The notes: generated from the sequence alone by a model not told the origin. Positions 1 to 9,152 are shown, counted from the stretch's first letter. The stretch: 52,082 bases of DNA from Nisaea nitritireducens (GCF_014904795.1 NZ_JACZFS010000029.1:1-52082), one strand, 5' to 3'. A program made the numbers and translations.

Positions 1-1
1 C

Positions 2-367
2 GCGCTCTTCGAGCGCGCCCATATTCGGATCGACGCCCTTTTTCTGATCCTGCCGCGCTCTTTAAGGATGTTTCTCAATTTCTTCGGGCTCGCACTGCTC
101 ATCGGCTTTGCCGGAATTGTAACCTGGATGGCTTGGGGACTTGTCGCCGACACATTGCAGCATGGCTCCCGCTCGATCACGCCAATGCGCACGCCTCTCG
201 CCATCCCCCAGATCCCCTGGCTGGCAGGCTGGATCTACTTTGTCGCCTGCGGCCTTTTGCTGTTCTTCGGCATGCTGTTCACCACGCTCACGGGGGGGAT
301 GGCCGAGGCGGAGCGGCGGATCGGCGTGAAAACCCTGGACGAACAGATCAAAGACGAGACAGCCTGA
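2..367 (+). CDS. dctQ: TRAP transporter small permease, DctQ family (5' end outside window)
   Basis: The reading frame is open from the first bases of the window, so this is the C-terminal 121 residues of a longer gene. The visible part begins with a loop containing AHIRID, a pattern typical of DctQ proteins just before their third helix, and continues with two hydrophobic segments near positions 68-130 and 225-290. DctQ is the small membrane subunit that joins the large DctM permease in Na+-driven, binding-protein-dependent uptake of organic acids. Its stop overlaps the start of the following dctM gene (ATGA), so the two are translationally coupled. The binding protein gene is presumably upstream of the window. 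The first ATG in view (68) is internal. Confidence 0.85.
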   Translation, partial: ALFERAHIRIDALFLILPRSLRMFLNFFGLALLIGFAGIVTWMAWGLVADTLQHGSRSITPMRTPLAIPQIPWLAGWIYFVACGLLLFFGMLFTTLTGGMAEAERRIGVKTLDEQIKDETA

Positions 368-1650
368 TGCTTGCCAAGACGCTTCTGATCCTTCTGGGCC
401 TCATCGCACTGGCCGTTCCCGTCGCAGCCGCGCTGGGCTGGCTCGGTCTGACCCTGCAGTACCTCGAAAGCCCGATGCCGCTGCATCGCGCGCTGGGCGA
501 CATGGTCTGGCAGACAGGGACCGACTTCCTGCTGGTCGCGATCCCCATGTTTGTCCTGCTTGGTGAAATCCTGCTGCGTTCCGGAATCGCTGCGAAGATG
601 TATGCCGGCATCGTCACCTGGCTCGGCTGGTTGCCCGGCGGGCTGATGCACGCCAATACCGGCTCGTGCGCGCTCTTTGCCGCAACATCCGGCTCCTCCG
701 TCGCAACTGCTGCGACCATCGGCACAGTCGCCATCCCGGAGATCGAGAAGCGCGGTTACAACGAGCGTATATTTCTCGGGACCATTGCCGCGGGGGGCAC
801 GCTTGGCATTCTCATCCCCCCTTCGATCAACCTGATACTCTTCGGTCTGCTGACGGACACTTCGGTTCCGGAACTCTACCTCGCAGGTTTCATTCCCGGC
901 TTCCTGCTGGCCGCGCTCTTCATGGTGACGGTCATCTTACTCTGCATTGCGAAGCCGGCATGGGGTGGAGAACCCGTCGTGGCCACGTGGGATGACCGGA
1001 TCGACGCTCTGCCCTCGCTCTTGCCGCCGATCGGCATCTTCCTGGTTGTGGTCGGCTCGATATATGCGGGCGTCGCGACACCGACGGAAGCCGCTGCGCT
1101 GGGCGTCGTCGCCGCTCTGGGGCTCTCTTGGGCGAACGGCTCGCTGTCGCTGGATATGATCAGGGTGGCAGTCGAGGGCACCATGCGGACAACCTCGATG
1201 ATCCTGCTGATCATCCTCGCCGCCGTCTTTCTGAACTTTGTCCTGTCGGTGATCGGCCTGACCCAGGCACTCGCGGATTTCGTCACCGGCCTCGGTCTCT
1301 CGCCGATGCAAACGATGCTGATGCTGATCGGGGTTCTCATCGTCGTCGGCTGTTTCATGGAGACACTTTCCATGCTTCTCACCGTCGCCCCGCTGATCAC
1401 ACCGATCGTGATAACGCTCGGGTTCGATCCGGTCTGGTTCGGGATCCTGCTCATGGTCCTGCTGGAGACCGCGCTTATCACGCCGCCGATCGGCATCAAT
1501 CTTTACGTGGTTCAGGGCGTGCGCGAACGCGGCGAATTGACCGATGTCATGATCGGAGCGGCGCCTTTTGTCTTGACGATGTTTGCGATGATCGCTGTGC
1601 TGTTGATGTTTCCCGATGTCGCTCTCTGGCTTCCCAGCCTCTTCTATTAA
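367..1650 (+). CDS. dctM: TRAP transporter large permease, DctM family
   Basis: A 427-residue integral membrane protein of normal DctM length with about a dozen hydrophobic segments. Family landmarks include PGGLMHANTGSCALFAATSG in the first third, GILIPPSINLILFGLLT, and the C-terminal TPPIGINLYVVQGV. The frame is open further upstream, but ATG 367 is preferred because it overlaps the dctQ stop and gives the usual DctM N-terminus. DctM carries the ion-coupled substrate path. The next gene, 66 bp downstream on the same strand, encodes a 5-oxoprolinase/hydantoinase, so pyroglutamate or a related lactam or hydantoin is a reasonable guess for the substrate; this is inference. Confidence 0.93.
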   Translation: MLAKTLLILLGLIALAVPVAAALGWLGLTLQYLESPMPLHRALGDMVWQTGTDFLLVAIPMFVLLGEILLRSGIAAKMYAGIVTWLGWLPGGLMHANTGSCALFAATSGSSVATAATIGTVAIPEIEKRGYNERIFLGTIAAGGTLGILIPPSINLILFGLLTDTSVPELYLAGFIPGFLLAALFMVTVILLCIAKPAWGGEPVVATWDDRIDALPSLLPPIGIFLVVVGSIYAGVATPTEAAALGVVAALGLSWANGSLSLDMIRVAVEGTMRTTSMILLIILAAVFLNFVLSVIGLTQALADFVTGLGLSPMQTMLMLIGVLIVVGCFMETLSMLLTVAPLITPIVITLGFDPVWFGILLMVLLETALITPPIGINLYVVQGVRERGELTDVMIGAAPFVLTMFAMIAVLLMFPDVALWLPSLFY

Positions 1651-1715
1651 GCAATTATCTACCTGACCAAACTCTCTAAAATCGTGCGCAAGAAGCGCAA
1701 CGGAGGAATTCTGTG

Positions 1716-4700
1716 ATGTGGCAATTCTGGGTCGACCGCGGCGGCACCTTCACCGATATCGTGGCGCAGAAACCAGACGGGACACTCGTCACCCACAAGC
1801 TGCTGTCCGAAAACCCCGAGCGCTACAGAGACGCCGCCGTTCAGGGTATCCGGGACCTTCTGGGATTGACCAAAGGCGCCCCCGTCCCCGCGGGCACCAT
1901 CGAGTCCGTGAAGATGGGAACGACCGTTGCCACCAATGCCCTTCTCGAGCGCAAGGGCGACCGCACCTTGCTCCTTATCACCGAGGGCTTCGGTGATCTG
2001 CTCCGGATCGGACACCAGGCGCGCCCGCGGATCTTCGACCTTCACATCACGCTGCCGGAACTGCTCTATGAACGGGTGGTCGAAGTTCACGAGCGGCTGG
2101 ATGCCGATGGCGAGACTGTGACGCCGCTCGACGAGGAGAGTGCGCGCGCCGCGCTCAGAAAGGCGAAGACAGACGGCATCGACAGTGTCGCCATCGCCTT
2201 CATGCACAGCTACCTCAATCCGGTGCACGAGGCCCGCATCGCCGCCATCGCCGCCGAGGAAGGTTTCGGGCAGATCAGCGCATCGCACCAGGTCTCGCCG
2301 CTGATGAAACTCGTCCCGCGTGGCGACACGACCGTGGTTGACGCCTATCTCTCGCCGATCCTCCTCCGCTATGTGAACCAGGTTTCCGACGCGCTCGGGG
2401 GCGAGGGAAAGCTGATGTTCATGCAATCGAACGGCGGTCTGACGGACGCGACGCTGTTCCAGGGCAAGGACGCCATCCTGTCCGGGCCGGCCGGCGGCGT
2501 CGTCGGAATGGTGAAGACCGGCGCGCTTGCCGGTTATGACCGCCTGATCGGGTTCGATATGGGCGGCACCTCGACGGATGTCTGCCATTATGCAGGAACC
2601 TACGAGAGGTCCTTTGAGACCGAAGTCGCGGGCGTCCGCATGCGGGCTCCGATGATGAACATTCACACGGTGGCGGCAGGCGGCGGATCGATCCTGCATT
2701 TCCGCGACGGACGCTTCCAGGTCGGTCCGGACAGTGCCGGCGCCGATCCGGGCCCGGCCTGCTACCGGCGTGGCGGACCGCTGACCGTGACCGACTGCAA
2801 TGTGATGCTCGGCAAGCTGCAGCCATCGCATTTTCCCGCCGTCTTCGGCCCCGACGCGGATCAGCCTCTGGATGCCGTCATCGTGCGGGAAAAGTTCGAG
2901 GCGCTTTCCAGGGACATCGCCGCCGAGACCGGTGCTGCCGTCCGGACGCCGGAGGACCTTGCCGAGGGCTTCCTGCGGATTGCCGTGGAGAACATGGCGA
3001 ACGCGATCAAGAAGATCAGCGTTCAGCGCGGATACGATGTCACGAAATACACGCTGCAATGCTTTGGCGGCGCCGGCGGTCAGCATGCCTGTGCCGTTGC
3101 GGACGCCCTCGGCATGGAGACCGTCTTCGTGCACCCCTTCGCCGGTGTGCTTTCTGCCTATGGCATGGGTCTGGCGGAGATCCGCGCCCTGCGTGAGCGC
3201 CAGTTCGATGCGCCGATCTCATCAGTCACCGCGGCTGAGGCCGCGCTCAAGGAGGCCGCCGCAGAGGCCGTCTCAGAGGTCGAGAGACAGGGCGTCGCCA
3301 GCACGGCGATCCGCGTTGAACGACGGGCGCATCTGCGCTATCGCGGCTCGCACCAGGCCTTGGAAGTCCCGTTCGGCGACGAAGCTGCGTTGCGTGCGGG
3401 ATTCGAAGTAGCGCACCGGGCCCGCTTCGGCTTCGCCGCAGGTGAGCGCGAGCTGGTTTTCGAGGCACTCGCCGTCGAGGCCGTCGGCGGCGCGGCGGAA
3501 ATCACCGCCGAGACATTTCCGGCCGGCGAAGGCACGCCGTCTGCCGTCGATCAGATCGACAGCCATTTCGGCGGCAAGGCGACGCCGCTCTATGACCGTG
3601 AAAGCATGACGTCCGGTCAGACCGTCGACGGGCCAGCAATCATCAAGGAGCCGACAGGCACCAATGTGATCGAACGGGGCTGGCAAGCCGCGGTCGACGA
3701 ATGGGGGCATCTCATTCTCACGCGTACCGTTCCGATGATCCGGGCGGAAGCTGTCGGCTCCAGCGCCGATCCCGTGATGCTCGAGGTATTCAACAATCTC
3801 TTCATGTCCATTGCCGAGCAGATGGGCGCGACCCTGGCGAACACGGCCTATTCGGTGAATATCAAGGAAAGGCTCGATTTCTCCTGCGCCCTCTTTGGAC
3901 CTGGCGGAGACCTCGTCGCGAATGCGCCACATGTGCCGGTGCATCTCGGGTCCATGTCCGAATCCATACGCACCGTGATCCGGCTCAATCCGGACATGAA
4001 GGAAGGCGACGTTTACGTTCTCAACGCGCCGTTCAACGGCGGCACACACCTTCCCGATGTGACCGTCGTCACGCCGGTCTTCGACAACGGAAAACCGATC
4101 TTCTATGTCGCCTCCCGCGGCCACCATGCGGATATCGGCGGCAAGACGCCCGGCTCCGCGCCGCCCGACAGCCGTCACATCGAGGAAGAAGGCGTGCTGA
4201 TCGACAATTTCAAGATGATCGACGGCGGCCGGTTCCGGGAAGCCGAAACCCGCGCTCTGCTTGGGTCCGGCCCCTACCCGTGCCGGAACATCAATGAGAA
4301 CATGGCCGATCTAGCGGCCCAGGTGGCGGCGAACGAAACCGGCGCGCGGGAAGTCGCGAAGATGATCTCCCAGTTCGGACTGGAAACGGTGCATGCCTAT
4401 ATGGGGCACGTGCAGGACAATGCCGAGGAATGCGTGCGCCGTGTGATCGACGCCCTGAAGGACGGGTCTTTCGACTACGAGCTTGATAACGGTTCCTTCA
4501 TCCGCGTCGCCGTCCGGGTCGATCATGAGCGGCGCGCGGCGGAAATCGATTTCACTGGCACGGCGTCAAACGCCTTGAACTACAACGCCCCGCTCGCCGT
4601 GTGTCACGCTGTCGTCCTCTATGTATTCCGCACCCTTGTCGGCGCTCCTATTCCCCTGAACGAGGGCTGCTTCAAGCCGCTGAAGATCATCGCCCCGGAA

Positions 4701-5288
4701 GGCTCGATGGTGAATGCCCGCTACCCCTCGGCGGTGATTGCCGGCAACACCGAAGTCAGCCAGCTTGCCTGCAATGCCCTAATGGGCGCACTTGGCGCCA
4801 TGGCAGGCTCCCAGGCGACCATGAACAATTATGTCTGGGGCAACGATCATATCCAGAACTACGAGACAATCTGCGGCGGCACGGGCGCGGGCCCAGGCTT
4901 TGACGGCTGCTCGGCCGTGCAGACACATATGACCAATACAAGGGGGACGGACCCGGAGGTCCTGGAACATCGCTTCCCCGTAAGGCTGGAAGAATGGTCA
5001 ATCCGGCGCGGCTCGGGCGGCACCGGGCGCTGGCACGGCGGTGACGGGATTACCCGCAAGATGCGCTTTTTCGAAGACATGACGGTCACAACGCTCTGCT
5101 CGCATCGCCGCATACCGCCCTTTGCCGGGCCTGGCGGCGGACCCGGCGAAGTGGGCCGCGAATGGATCGTCAGAGCTGACGGAACCCGGGTAGAACATGC
5201 CGGCAACGATCAGAACGAGGTCCACGCCGGTGACCTTTTCGTCATGCAAACCCCGTCCGGTGGCGGATGGGGAGCGCCGTCGTCCTAA
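1716..5288 (+). CDS. ATP-dependent 5-oxoprolinase / N-methylhydantoinase, HyuA-HyuB fusion
   Basis: A 1190-residue protein with the domain order of 5-oxoprolinase (OPLAH, about 1,250-1,290 aa in eukaryotes). The N-terminal HyuA half has the acetate-kinase/actin-like phosphate motifs DRGGTFTDIV (about residues 7-16) and GFDMGGTSTDV (about 279-289). From about residue 685 a HyuB half begins (MLEVFNNLFMSIAEQMGATL). The enzyme cleaves 5-oxoproline to glutamate with ATP; family members also act on hydantoins. A GTG at 1713 and an ATG at 1716 are both in frame; GGAGG at 1702-1706 suits the ATG (9 nt spacing). It follows the TRAP permeases closely and probably shares their transcript. The exact substrate cannot be settled from sequence. 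Confidence 0.9.
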   Translation: MWQFWVDRGGTFTDIVAQKPDGTLVTHKLLSENPERYRDAAVQGIRDLLGLTKGAPVPAGTIESVKMGTTVATNALLERKGDRTLLLITEGFGDLLRIGHQARPRIFDLHITLPELLYERVVEVHERLDADGETVTPLDEESARAALRKAKTDGIDSVAIAFMHSYLNPVHEARIAAIAAEEGFGQISASHQVSPLMKLVPRGDTTVVDAYLSPILLRYVNQVSDALGGEGKLMFMQSNGGLTDATLFQGKDAILSGPAGGVVGMVKTGALAGYDRLIGFDMGGTSTDVCHYAGTYERSFETEVAGVRMRAPMMNIHTVAAGGGSILHFRDGRFQVGPDSAGADPGPACYRRGGPLTVTDCNVMLGKLQPSHFPAVFGPDADQPLDAVIVREKFEALSRDIAAETGAAVRTPEDLAEGFLRIAVENMANAIKKISVQRGYDVTKYTLQCFGGAGGQHACAVADALGMETVFVHPFAGVLSAYGMGLAEIRALRERQFDAPISSVTAAEAALKEAAAEAVSEVERQGVASTAIRVERRAHLRYRGSHQALEVPFGDEAALRAGFEVAHRARFGFAAGERELVFEALAVEAVGGAAEITAETFPAGEGTPSAVDQIDSHFGGKATPLYDRESMTSGQTVDGPAIIKEPTGTNVIERGWQAAVDEWGHLILTRTVPMIRAEAVGSSADPVMLEVFNNLFMSIAEQMGATLANTAYSVNIKERLDFSCALFGPGGDLVANAPHVPVHLGSMSESIRTVIRLNPDMKEGDVYVLNAPFNGGTHLPDVTVVTPVFDNGKPIFYVASRGHHADIGGKTPGSAPPDSRHIEEEGVLIDNFKMIDGGRFREAETRALLGSGPYPCRNINENMADLAAQVAANETGAREVAKMISQFGLETVHAYMGHVQDNAEECVRRVIDALKDGSFDYELDNGSFIRVAVRVDHERRAAEIDFTGTASNALNYNAPLAVCHAVVLYVFRTLVGAPIPLNEGCFKPLKIIAPEGSMVNARYPSAVIAGNTEVSQLACNALMGALGAMAGSQATMNNYVWGNDHIQNYETICGGTGAGPGFDGCSAVQTHMTNTRGTDPEVLEHRFPVRLEEWSIRRGSGGTGRWHGGDGITRKMRFFEDMTVTTLCSHRRIPPFAGPGGGPGEVGREWIVRADGTRVEHAGNDQNEVHAGDLFVMQTPSGGGWGAPSS

Positions 5289-5686
5289 TATAATCCAGAT
5301 ACGGTGCACACGCCTAGGCCGGGACACAGGGAATTATGCTTTGGTCGCCGCCACCAGTCCCGGACGGCACCCAATCGTGAGATTGGTGCGTACCGAGCTT
5401 GCAAGGTCTGGGGACCACGACACGACTAGGGGTGCGGTCAGAGGCCGATGGCCGCATTTCCACCCCATGTTTCCACTGGGCTCGGAATCAGGAATCCCCA
5501 GCCCCCCGGTCATCGAGCGCTGATGGCGATCAGGAGCCCCGGTCACTTGATCGACCGGCGATCTGAAAAGCTGGAAACAAGATGCCGAGGACCAGTTCAG
5601 ACGGGCGCGTCTTCGTTGGTGAAAATGTTGGGACAACATTCCAGAATAGAAAACTAGCTTTATAAAACAATGCATAGGAAGAAAAA
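5289..5686. other. 398-bp gene-free stretch between 5-oxoprolinase and tRNA-Met
   Basis: No credible coding region or convincing factor-independent terminator is visible. The stretch holds a perfect 7-bp inverted repeat, AATGTTG-gga-CAACATT, at 5624-5640, followed by an AT-rich segment (about 5641-5686) that abuts the 3' end of the tRNA gene. The inverted repeat could be a protein-binding site or a short hairpin. Confidence 0.5.
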
Positions 5687-5763
5687 TGGTAGCGGAGGAG
5701 GGACTTGAACCCCCGACACGCGGATTATGATTCCGCTGCTCTAACCAGCTGAGCTACTCCGCC
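5687..5763 (-). tRNA. tRNA-Met (anticodon CAT), elongator type
   Basis: The reverse strand folds into a complete 77-nt cloverleaf. The acceptor stem begins GGCGGAG and pairs with CTCCGCT (terminal G-U), the D arm is GCTCAGCTGGTTAGAGC, and the anticodon arm is GCGGA-ATCATAA-TCCGC with CAT at 5727-5729. The T arm contains GTTCAAGTC and the 3' CCA is encoded. The overall sequence is that of alphaproteobacterial elongator tRNA-Met rather than initiator tRNA, which would have an unpaired C1 and three G-C pairs in the anticodon stem. tRNA-Ile2 also carries CAT in the gene and is the only real alternative. Confidence 0.95.
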
Positions 5764-5816
5764 CCATGGGGCTCGCGAGGGCATGGCCGAAGCCGTCTTG
5801 TCCGCGCGGAAGCACG

Positions 5817-5846
5817 CATATAGGCGAGCCGGGCGGGGCTTGTCAA
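5817..5846 (-). promoter_or_regulatory. sigma-70 promoter of tRNA-Met
   Basis: On the minus strand there is a perfect -35 box TTGACA (5846-5841), an 18-nt spacer and a -10 box TATATG (5822-5817). This would start transcription near 5810, about 45 nt before the tRNA 5' end. It is the cleanest housekeeping promoter in the window. It lies just downstream of the phnE stop, within a region that can also form a GC-rich stem (AGCCGGGC...GCCCGGCT). Confidence 0.75.
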
Positions 5847-5875
5847 CAGAGGGGTGCCCTGCCCGGCTGAATTCT

Positions 5876-7216
5876 TTACCGGCTCTCCCCGCCAGCGATC
5901 AGCTTGCGCCGCAGCCAGCTTGAGGCACCGTCCATCATGAACACCATGACGATGATCAGGCTGATGATATAGAAGGTGTTTTCCCAGTCCCGCGAGGTCC
6001 GCATGGTCTCCACCAGGACAAGGCCGATGCCGCCGGCGCCGAGCGCGCCGATCACCGTGGCCGAACGGGTATTGGATTCCACGTAATAGAGGAACTGCGA
6101 GGTGAAGACCGGCAGGATTTGCGGGATCACGCCGAAGCGGTAGCGCTGCCAGCGGTTCGCACCCGTGGCGCCGACGCCCTCCACCTGCTTACGGTCGATA
6201 TTCTCCAGTGCCTCCGAGAACAGCTTGCCGAGCGAGCCGGTGTCGGTGAAGGCGATGGCGAGCGAGCCGGTCAGCGGGCCCAGACCGAAGGCCCGGATGA
6301 AGATCAGTGACCAGATCAGCATGTCGATGCCGCGGACGAAATCGAATACCCGGCGCACCACGAAGCGGACTGTGCTGTTTGGATTGAAGTTCGAAGCCGC
6401 CACGAAGGCCAGCGGCAGGCCACAGAAGGCCGCCGTCACGGTGCCGAGAACCGCCATCAGGATCGTTTCGAACAGGGCCACGGCGACATGGCCGTGCTGC
6501 CATTCCGGATTGCCCCAGAAACTCGACAGGATGTATTGCCAGTTCGCCTGGTCCGGGTTCAGCCGATCATCCGAGGTGGCGAGCGAGACCAGCTCTCCAA
6601 AGCTCTTGCCGTGCAGCTCGGAGGTGAAAGGAAACCAGAAATTTTCCCAGCCATACTGGAACTTGTGGATCTCCAGCTTGGCCCGGGTGAACTGCACCCT
6701 GCGGGAGAAGGTCGGGCGGGCCTCGAATTTCACGTCACGGATTTTCAGCCACTCCGGCACCGGGCCGTCCGGCACCTGTGTGACGATCTTCCCATCCACA
6801 AGTTTCGACCGGATGATGCCGTAATCCGGCACCTCGAAAGCGAGACTCTTGTCCTCGACCCGGACGACATAGCCCTCGCCGAGATCAACAGTGAATTTAT
6901 TGGCATCCCCCGTCACCCAGTCCGGCAACGTCTTGAAAGTCGCGTGCCGTTCCCCTTCGATGGCGACTTCAAAGTCACCCCGGCGGAAATTCTTGGTCAC
7001 GTGGGTCTTGTAGGCGACAGCATCGGAAATCAGCAGCGCGCCCTTCGAGAGCTGGGCGCGGGCGAGCAGTGCCGTGATATCGAACGCGGTCCAGGCATAG
7101 AACAGGTAAAGCACCACGCCAGCCAGCAACAGCATCGGCACGGCAGAGGCCTTTTTCACCGAGATACGAACCGGCTCGGCCATAACAGCGGCGCCCTGAT
7201 CGGAAATGACAGCCAT
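5876..7216 (-). CDS. phnE: Phosphonate/phosphate ABC transporter permease, long PhnE (PhoT-like)
   Basis: A 446-residue permease. One transmembrane segment (about residues 27-46) is followed by roughly 170 hydrophilic residues and then a normal PhnE permease domain in the C-terminal half, with an EAA-type loop around VEGVGATGANRWQRYRFGVI. Ordinary PhnE proteins are 260-300 aa, so the extended periplasmic segment is notable; it resembles the longer of the two permeases in Sinorhizobium phoCDET as I recall it. The gene is last in the operon, 11 bp after the first phnE, with GGGGAGG upstream of ATG 7216. It pairs with the adjacent permease to form the channel for substrate delivered by PhnD. Confidence 0.9.
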   Translation of the reverse strand: MAVISDQGAAVMAEPVRISVKKASAVPMLLLAGVVLYLFYAWTAFDITALLARAQLSKGALLISDAVAYKTHVTKNFRRGDFEVAIEGERHATFKTLPDWVTGDANKFTVDLGEGYVVRVEDKSLAFEVPDYGIIRSKLVDGKIVTQVPDGPVPEWLKIRDVKFEARPTFSRRVQFTRAKLEIHKFQYGWENFWFPFTSELHGKSFGELVSLATSDDRLNPDQANWQYILSSFWGNPEWQHGHVAVALFETILMAVLGTVTAAFCGLPLAFVAASNFNPNSTVRFVVRRVFDFVRGIDMLIWSLIFIRAFGLGPLTGSLAIAFTDTGSLGKLFSEALENIDRKQVEGVGATGANRWQRYRFGVIPQILPVFTSQFLYYVESNTRSATVIGALGAGGIGLVLVETMRTSRDWENTFYIISLIIVMVFMMDGASSWLRRKLIAGGESR

Positions 7217-7227
7217 ATCCGCCTCCC

Positions 7228-8067
7228 CTAGCTGAAATTGTCGGCGCCGACGAAATGCCGACGGAGATAGGATGAGAGCTGGTCGATGGCGACGATCGAC
7301 AGGAACAGCATGAGGAAGAGTGCAGCGGTCTCGGACCCGGCGCCCCAGCCGATGGCCCGGCTCAACTCGGTGCCGATACCACCGGCGCCGACAAAGCCGA
7401 GGATGGCGGAAGCGCGCACATTGATCTCGAAACGCAGCAGGAAATAGCTACTGTAGTTCGGCAGAACCTGCGGGATGACCCCGAAGCGGACACGCTGCAG
7501 CCAGTTACCGCCGACGGCCTTCAGGCCTTCCAGCGGCTTCACGTCGATATTTTCGTTCACCTCGGAGAACAGCTTGCCGAGCGCGCCGGAGGTGTGGAAG
7601 GCAACCGCTATGGCGGCCGGCACCGGGCTGGCGCCGAGCACGAAGATAAGGAACAGGGCGATGATCAGCTCCGGGAAGGCGCGCATGATATCCATGATGC
7701 GCCGCACGACCGGAATGACGGCCGGAGGGACCTCCAGGTTACGGCTGGAAAGCAGCGACAGGATCATGGCGAAGACAGCGCCGATAAGCGTGGCCACGGC
7801 CGCGATGTTCAGGGTCTCGATCAGGGCCGGCAGGAATTTCGGGAAGAGGGCCCAGAAGGCCCATCCCTGATCCCAGGCCTGCATGACGATCTGCGCCGGG
7901 TAGTCGAAGAACTTGGACAGCCCCTGCAGGAAACCGCCGGAATTGAGTGCCGAGGCCTCGCTGTAGCCGGAGAGCACGACGGCGAGCAGCAGCGCGAGGG
8001 AAAGCCCGGTATAAAGCCGTCGGCGCCCTTCGAGCGCGAGCACTTCCTGGCGCATCACTTCGACCAT
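7228..8067 (-). CDS. phnE: Phosphonate/phosphate ABC transporter permease, PhnE
   Basis: A 279-residue inner-membrane permease of the PhnE family. It has a long first hydrophobic segment (about 20-37) and the family's coupling loop LEGLKAVGGNWLQRVRFGVI before the last helices, which contacts the ATPase. ATG 8067 is chosen because AGGA sits 7 nt upstream; a GTG farther upstream (8136) would add 23 residues with a poor membrane N-terminus and would run into the intercistronic hairpin. It lies between phnD and the long phnE and overlaps neither. Confidence 0.93.
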   Translation of the reverse strand: MVEVMRQEVLALEGRRRLYTGLSLALLLAVVLSGYSEASALNSGGFLQGLSKFFDYPAQIVMQAWDQGWAFWALFPKFLPALIETLNIAAVATLIGAVFAMILSLLSSRNLEVPPAVIPVVRRIMDIMRAFPELIIALFLIFVLGASPVPAAIAVAFHTSGALGKLFSEVNENIDVKPLEGLKAVGGNWLQRVRFGVIPQVLPNYSSYFLLRFEINVRASAILGFVGAGGIGTELSRAIGWGAGSETAALFLMLFLSIVAIDQLSSYLRRHFVGADNFS

Positions 8068-8122
8068 GAGTATGTCCTGCAATTTGGAAACTTGAGATTT
8101 TCGGACCCGGGGTCCGGAACGT

Positions 8123-8152
8123 GGCCGGGACCGCACATTGGCGATCCCGGCC
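8123..8152 (-). other. Intercistronic stem-loop between phnD and phnE
   Basis: GGCCGGGA (8123-8130) pairs perfectly with TCCCGGCC (8145-8152); the loop holds a further CGC/GCG pairing. A second short palindrome, CGGACCC-g-GGGTCCG, lies at 8102-8116. There is no U-tract, so this is unlikely to be a full terminator. A hairpin at the 3' end of a binding-protein gene typically protects the upstream mRNA and lowers expression of the permeases. Confidence 0.6.
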
Positions 8153-8177
8153 CGTGTTCAGTCAGTAAGGCAGTGCC

Positions 8178-9095
8178 TTACTTCATCTTCCGCTTGCGCG
8201 CTTCGATGATGACTTCGTAGGTCTCGTGGGAAACCGGGGCCATGCCCTTGATTTCACCGGCCATGAAGCTGTAAGCGCATTCCGGATCGAGGGAAGAGAG
8301 ACCGGCGATCAGGCCCGTCACCTTCAGCTTGACGTCGGACGGCAGATCCTTGCGGAGCACGACCGGGCCTTCCGGGATCACCTTGGACTTCCAGATCTGC
8401 ACGAGCTGGGTCATGTCGACGAGACCGGCATCGGCAGCTTTGCGCAGGGCGCCGCTGTTGTAGCCTTCTTCCCAGGCACCCAGGCCGTCGGCCCAGGTCA
8501 CGCCGGCGTCGATGTCGCCGTTGGCGACCGCAACGATGGTCTGCTCGTGACCGCCGGTGAAGACGACTTCACCGAAATACTTGCCGCTTTCCATCGGGAA
8601 ACCGGCAGCCGGGATTTCGATGGACGGGATCAGGTAGCCGGAGGTGGAGTTCGGATCGCCGAAACCGAACTTCTTGCCCTTCATATCGTCGAGGGACGTG
8701 ATGTTGCTGTCAACGCGGGCAAAGCCGATCGAGTGGTAGCCCATGGAACCGTCGACATTGATCTTCACCAGGACCGGCTCAACAGCTTCCGGGTCCGTGA
8801 TGTAGGTCTTGGCATAACCGGACGCGCCGAGCCAGGCCATGTCGAGGTTACGGCCGATCAGGCCTTCGATGACACCGTTATAGTCGGCCGGTGCGAAGAT
8901 CTTCGTCGGCACGCCGAGCAGCGCTTCGACTTTGCTCCGGACGCACTCGTTGGAGCGCATACGGTCGGACTGGTTCTCACCGCCGAGCACGCCGATGCGG
9001 AACTCGGAGATCTTGTCTTCGGCATGGACATTGACGGCGCCGAACGTCGTCATGGCGACGGCTGCGGCCACCGCAAAATTGCGAACGAAATTCAT
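8178..9095 (-). CDS. phnD: Phosphonate/phosphate ABC transporter substrate-binding protein PhnD
   Basis: A 305-residue periplasmic protein with a Sec signal peptide (about residues 1-25, ending VHAED). The mature part has the PhnD pattern: FRIGVLGGENQSDRM near the start, LDDMKGKKFGFGDPNSTSGY containing the STSG anion-binding loop, and GGHEQTIVAVANGDIDAG with the conserved His and Asp region. It delivers phosphonate, phosphite or phosphate to the PhnE channel. GGGAG stands 9 nt before ATG 9095. It is preceded by phnC and followed by a hairpin and the two permease genes. Substrate range cannot be fixed from sequence. Confidence 0.93.
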   Translation of the reverse strand: MNFVRNFAVAAAVAMTTFGAVNVHAEDKISEFRIGVLGGENQSDRMRSNECVRSKVEALLGVPTKIFAPADYNGVIEGLIGRNLDMAWLGASGYAKTYITDPEAVEPVLVKINVDGSMGYHSIGFARVDSNITSLDDMKGKKFGFGDPNSTSGYLIPSIEIPAAGFPMESGKYFGEVVFTGGHEQTIVAVANGDIDAGVTWADGLGAWEEGYNSGALRKAADAGLVDMTQLVQIWKSKVIPEGPVVLRKDLPSDVKLKVTGLIAGLSSLDPECAYSFMAGEIKGMAPVSHETYEVIIEARKRKMK

Positions 9096-9152
9096 CCCTA
9101 AATACTCCCTAGGTTGGAATTGCTGTCACGGAACACCGGCGGTAGCCGCTAA

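Noticed and set aside
133-366. Extended N-terminus for the first dctM
   Set aside because: The added residues read through dctQ in another frame and are not membrane-like; ATG 367 overlaps the dctQ stop as expected.
1659-3134. 491-codon open frame on the minus strand opposite the 5-oxoprolinase
   Set aside because: It is a mirror of high-GC codon use in the real gene, with no domain and no signal; the plus-strand gene has full family motifs.
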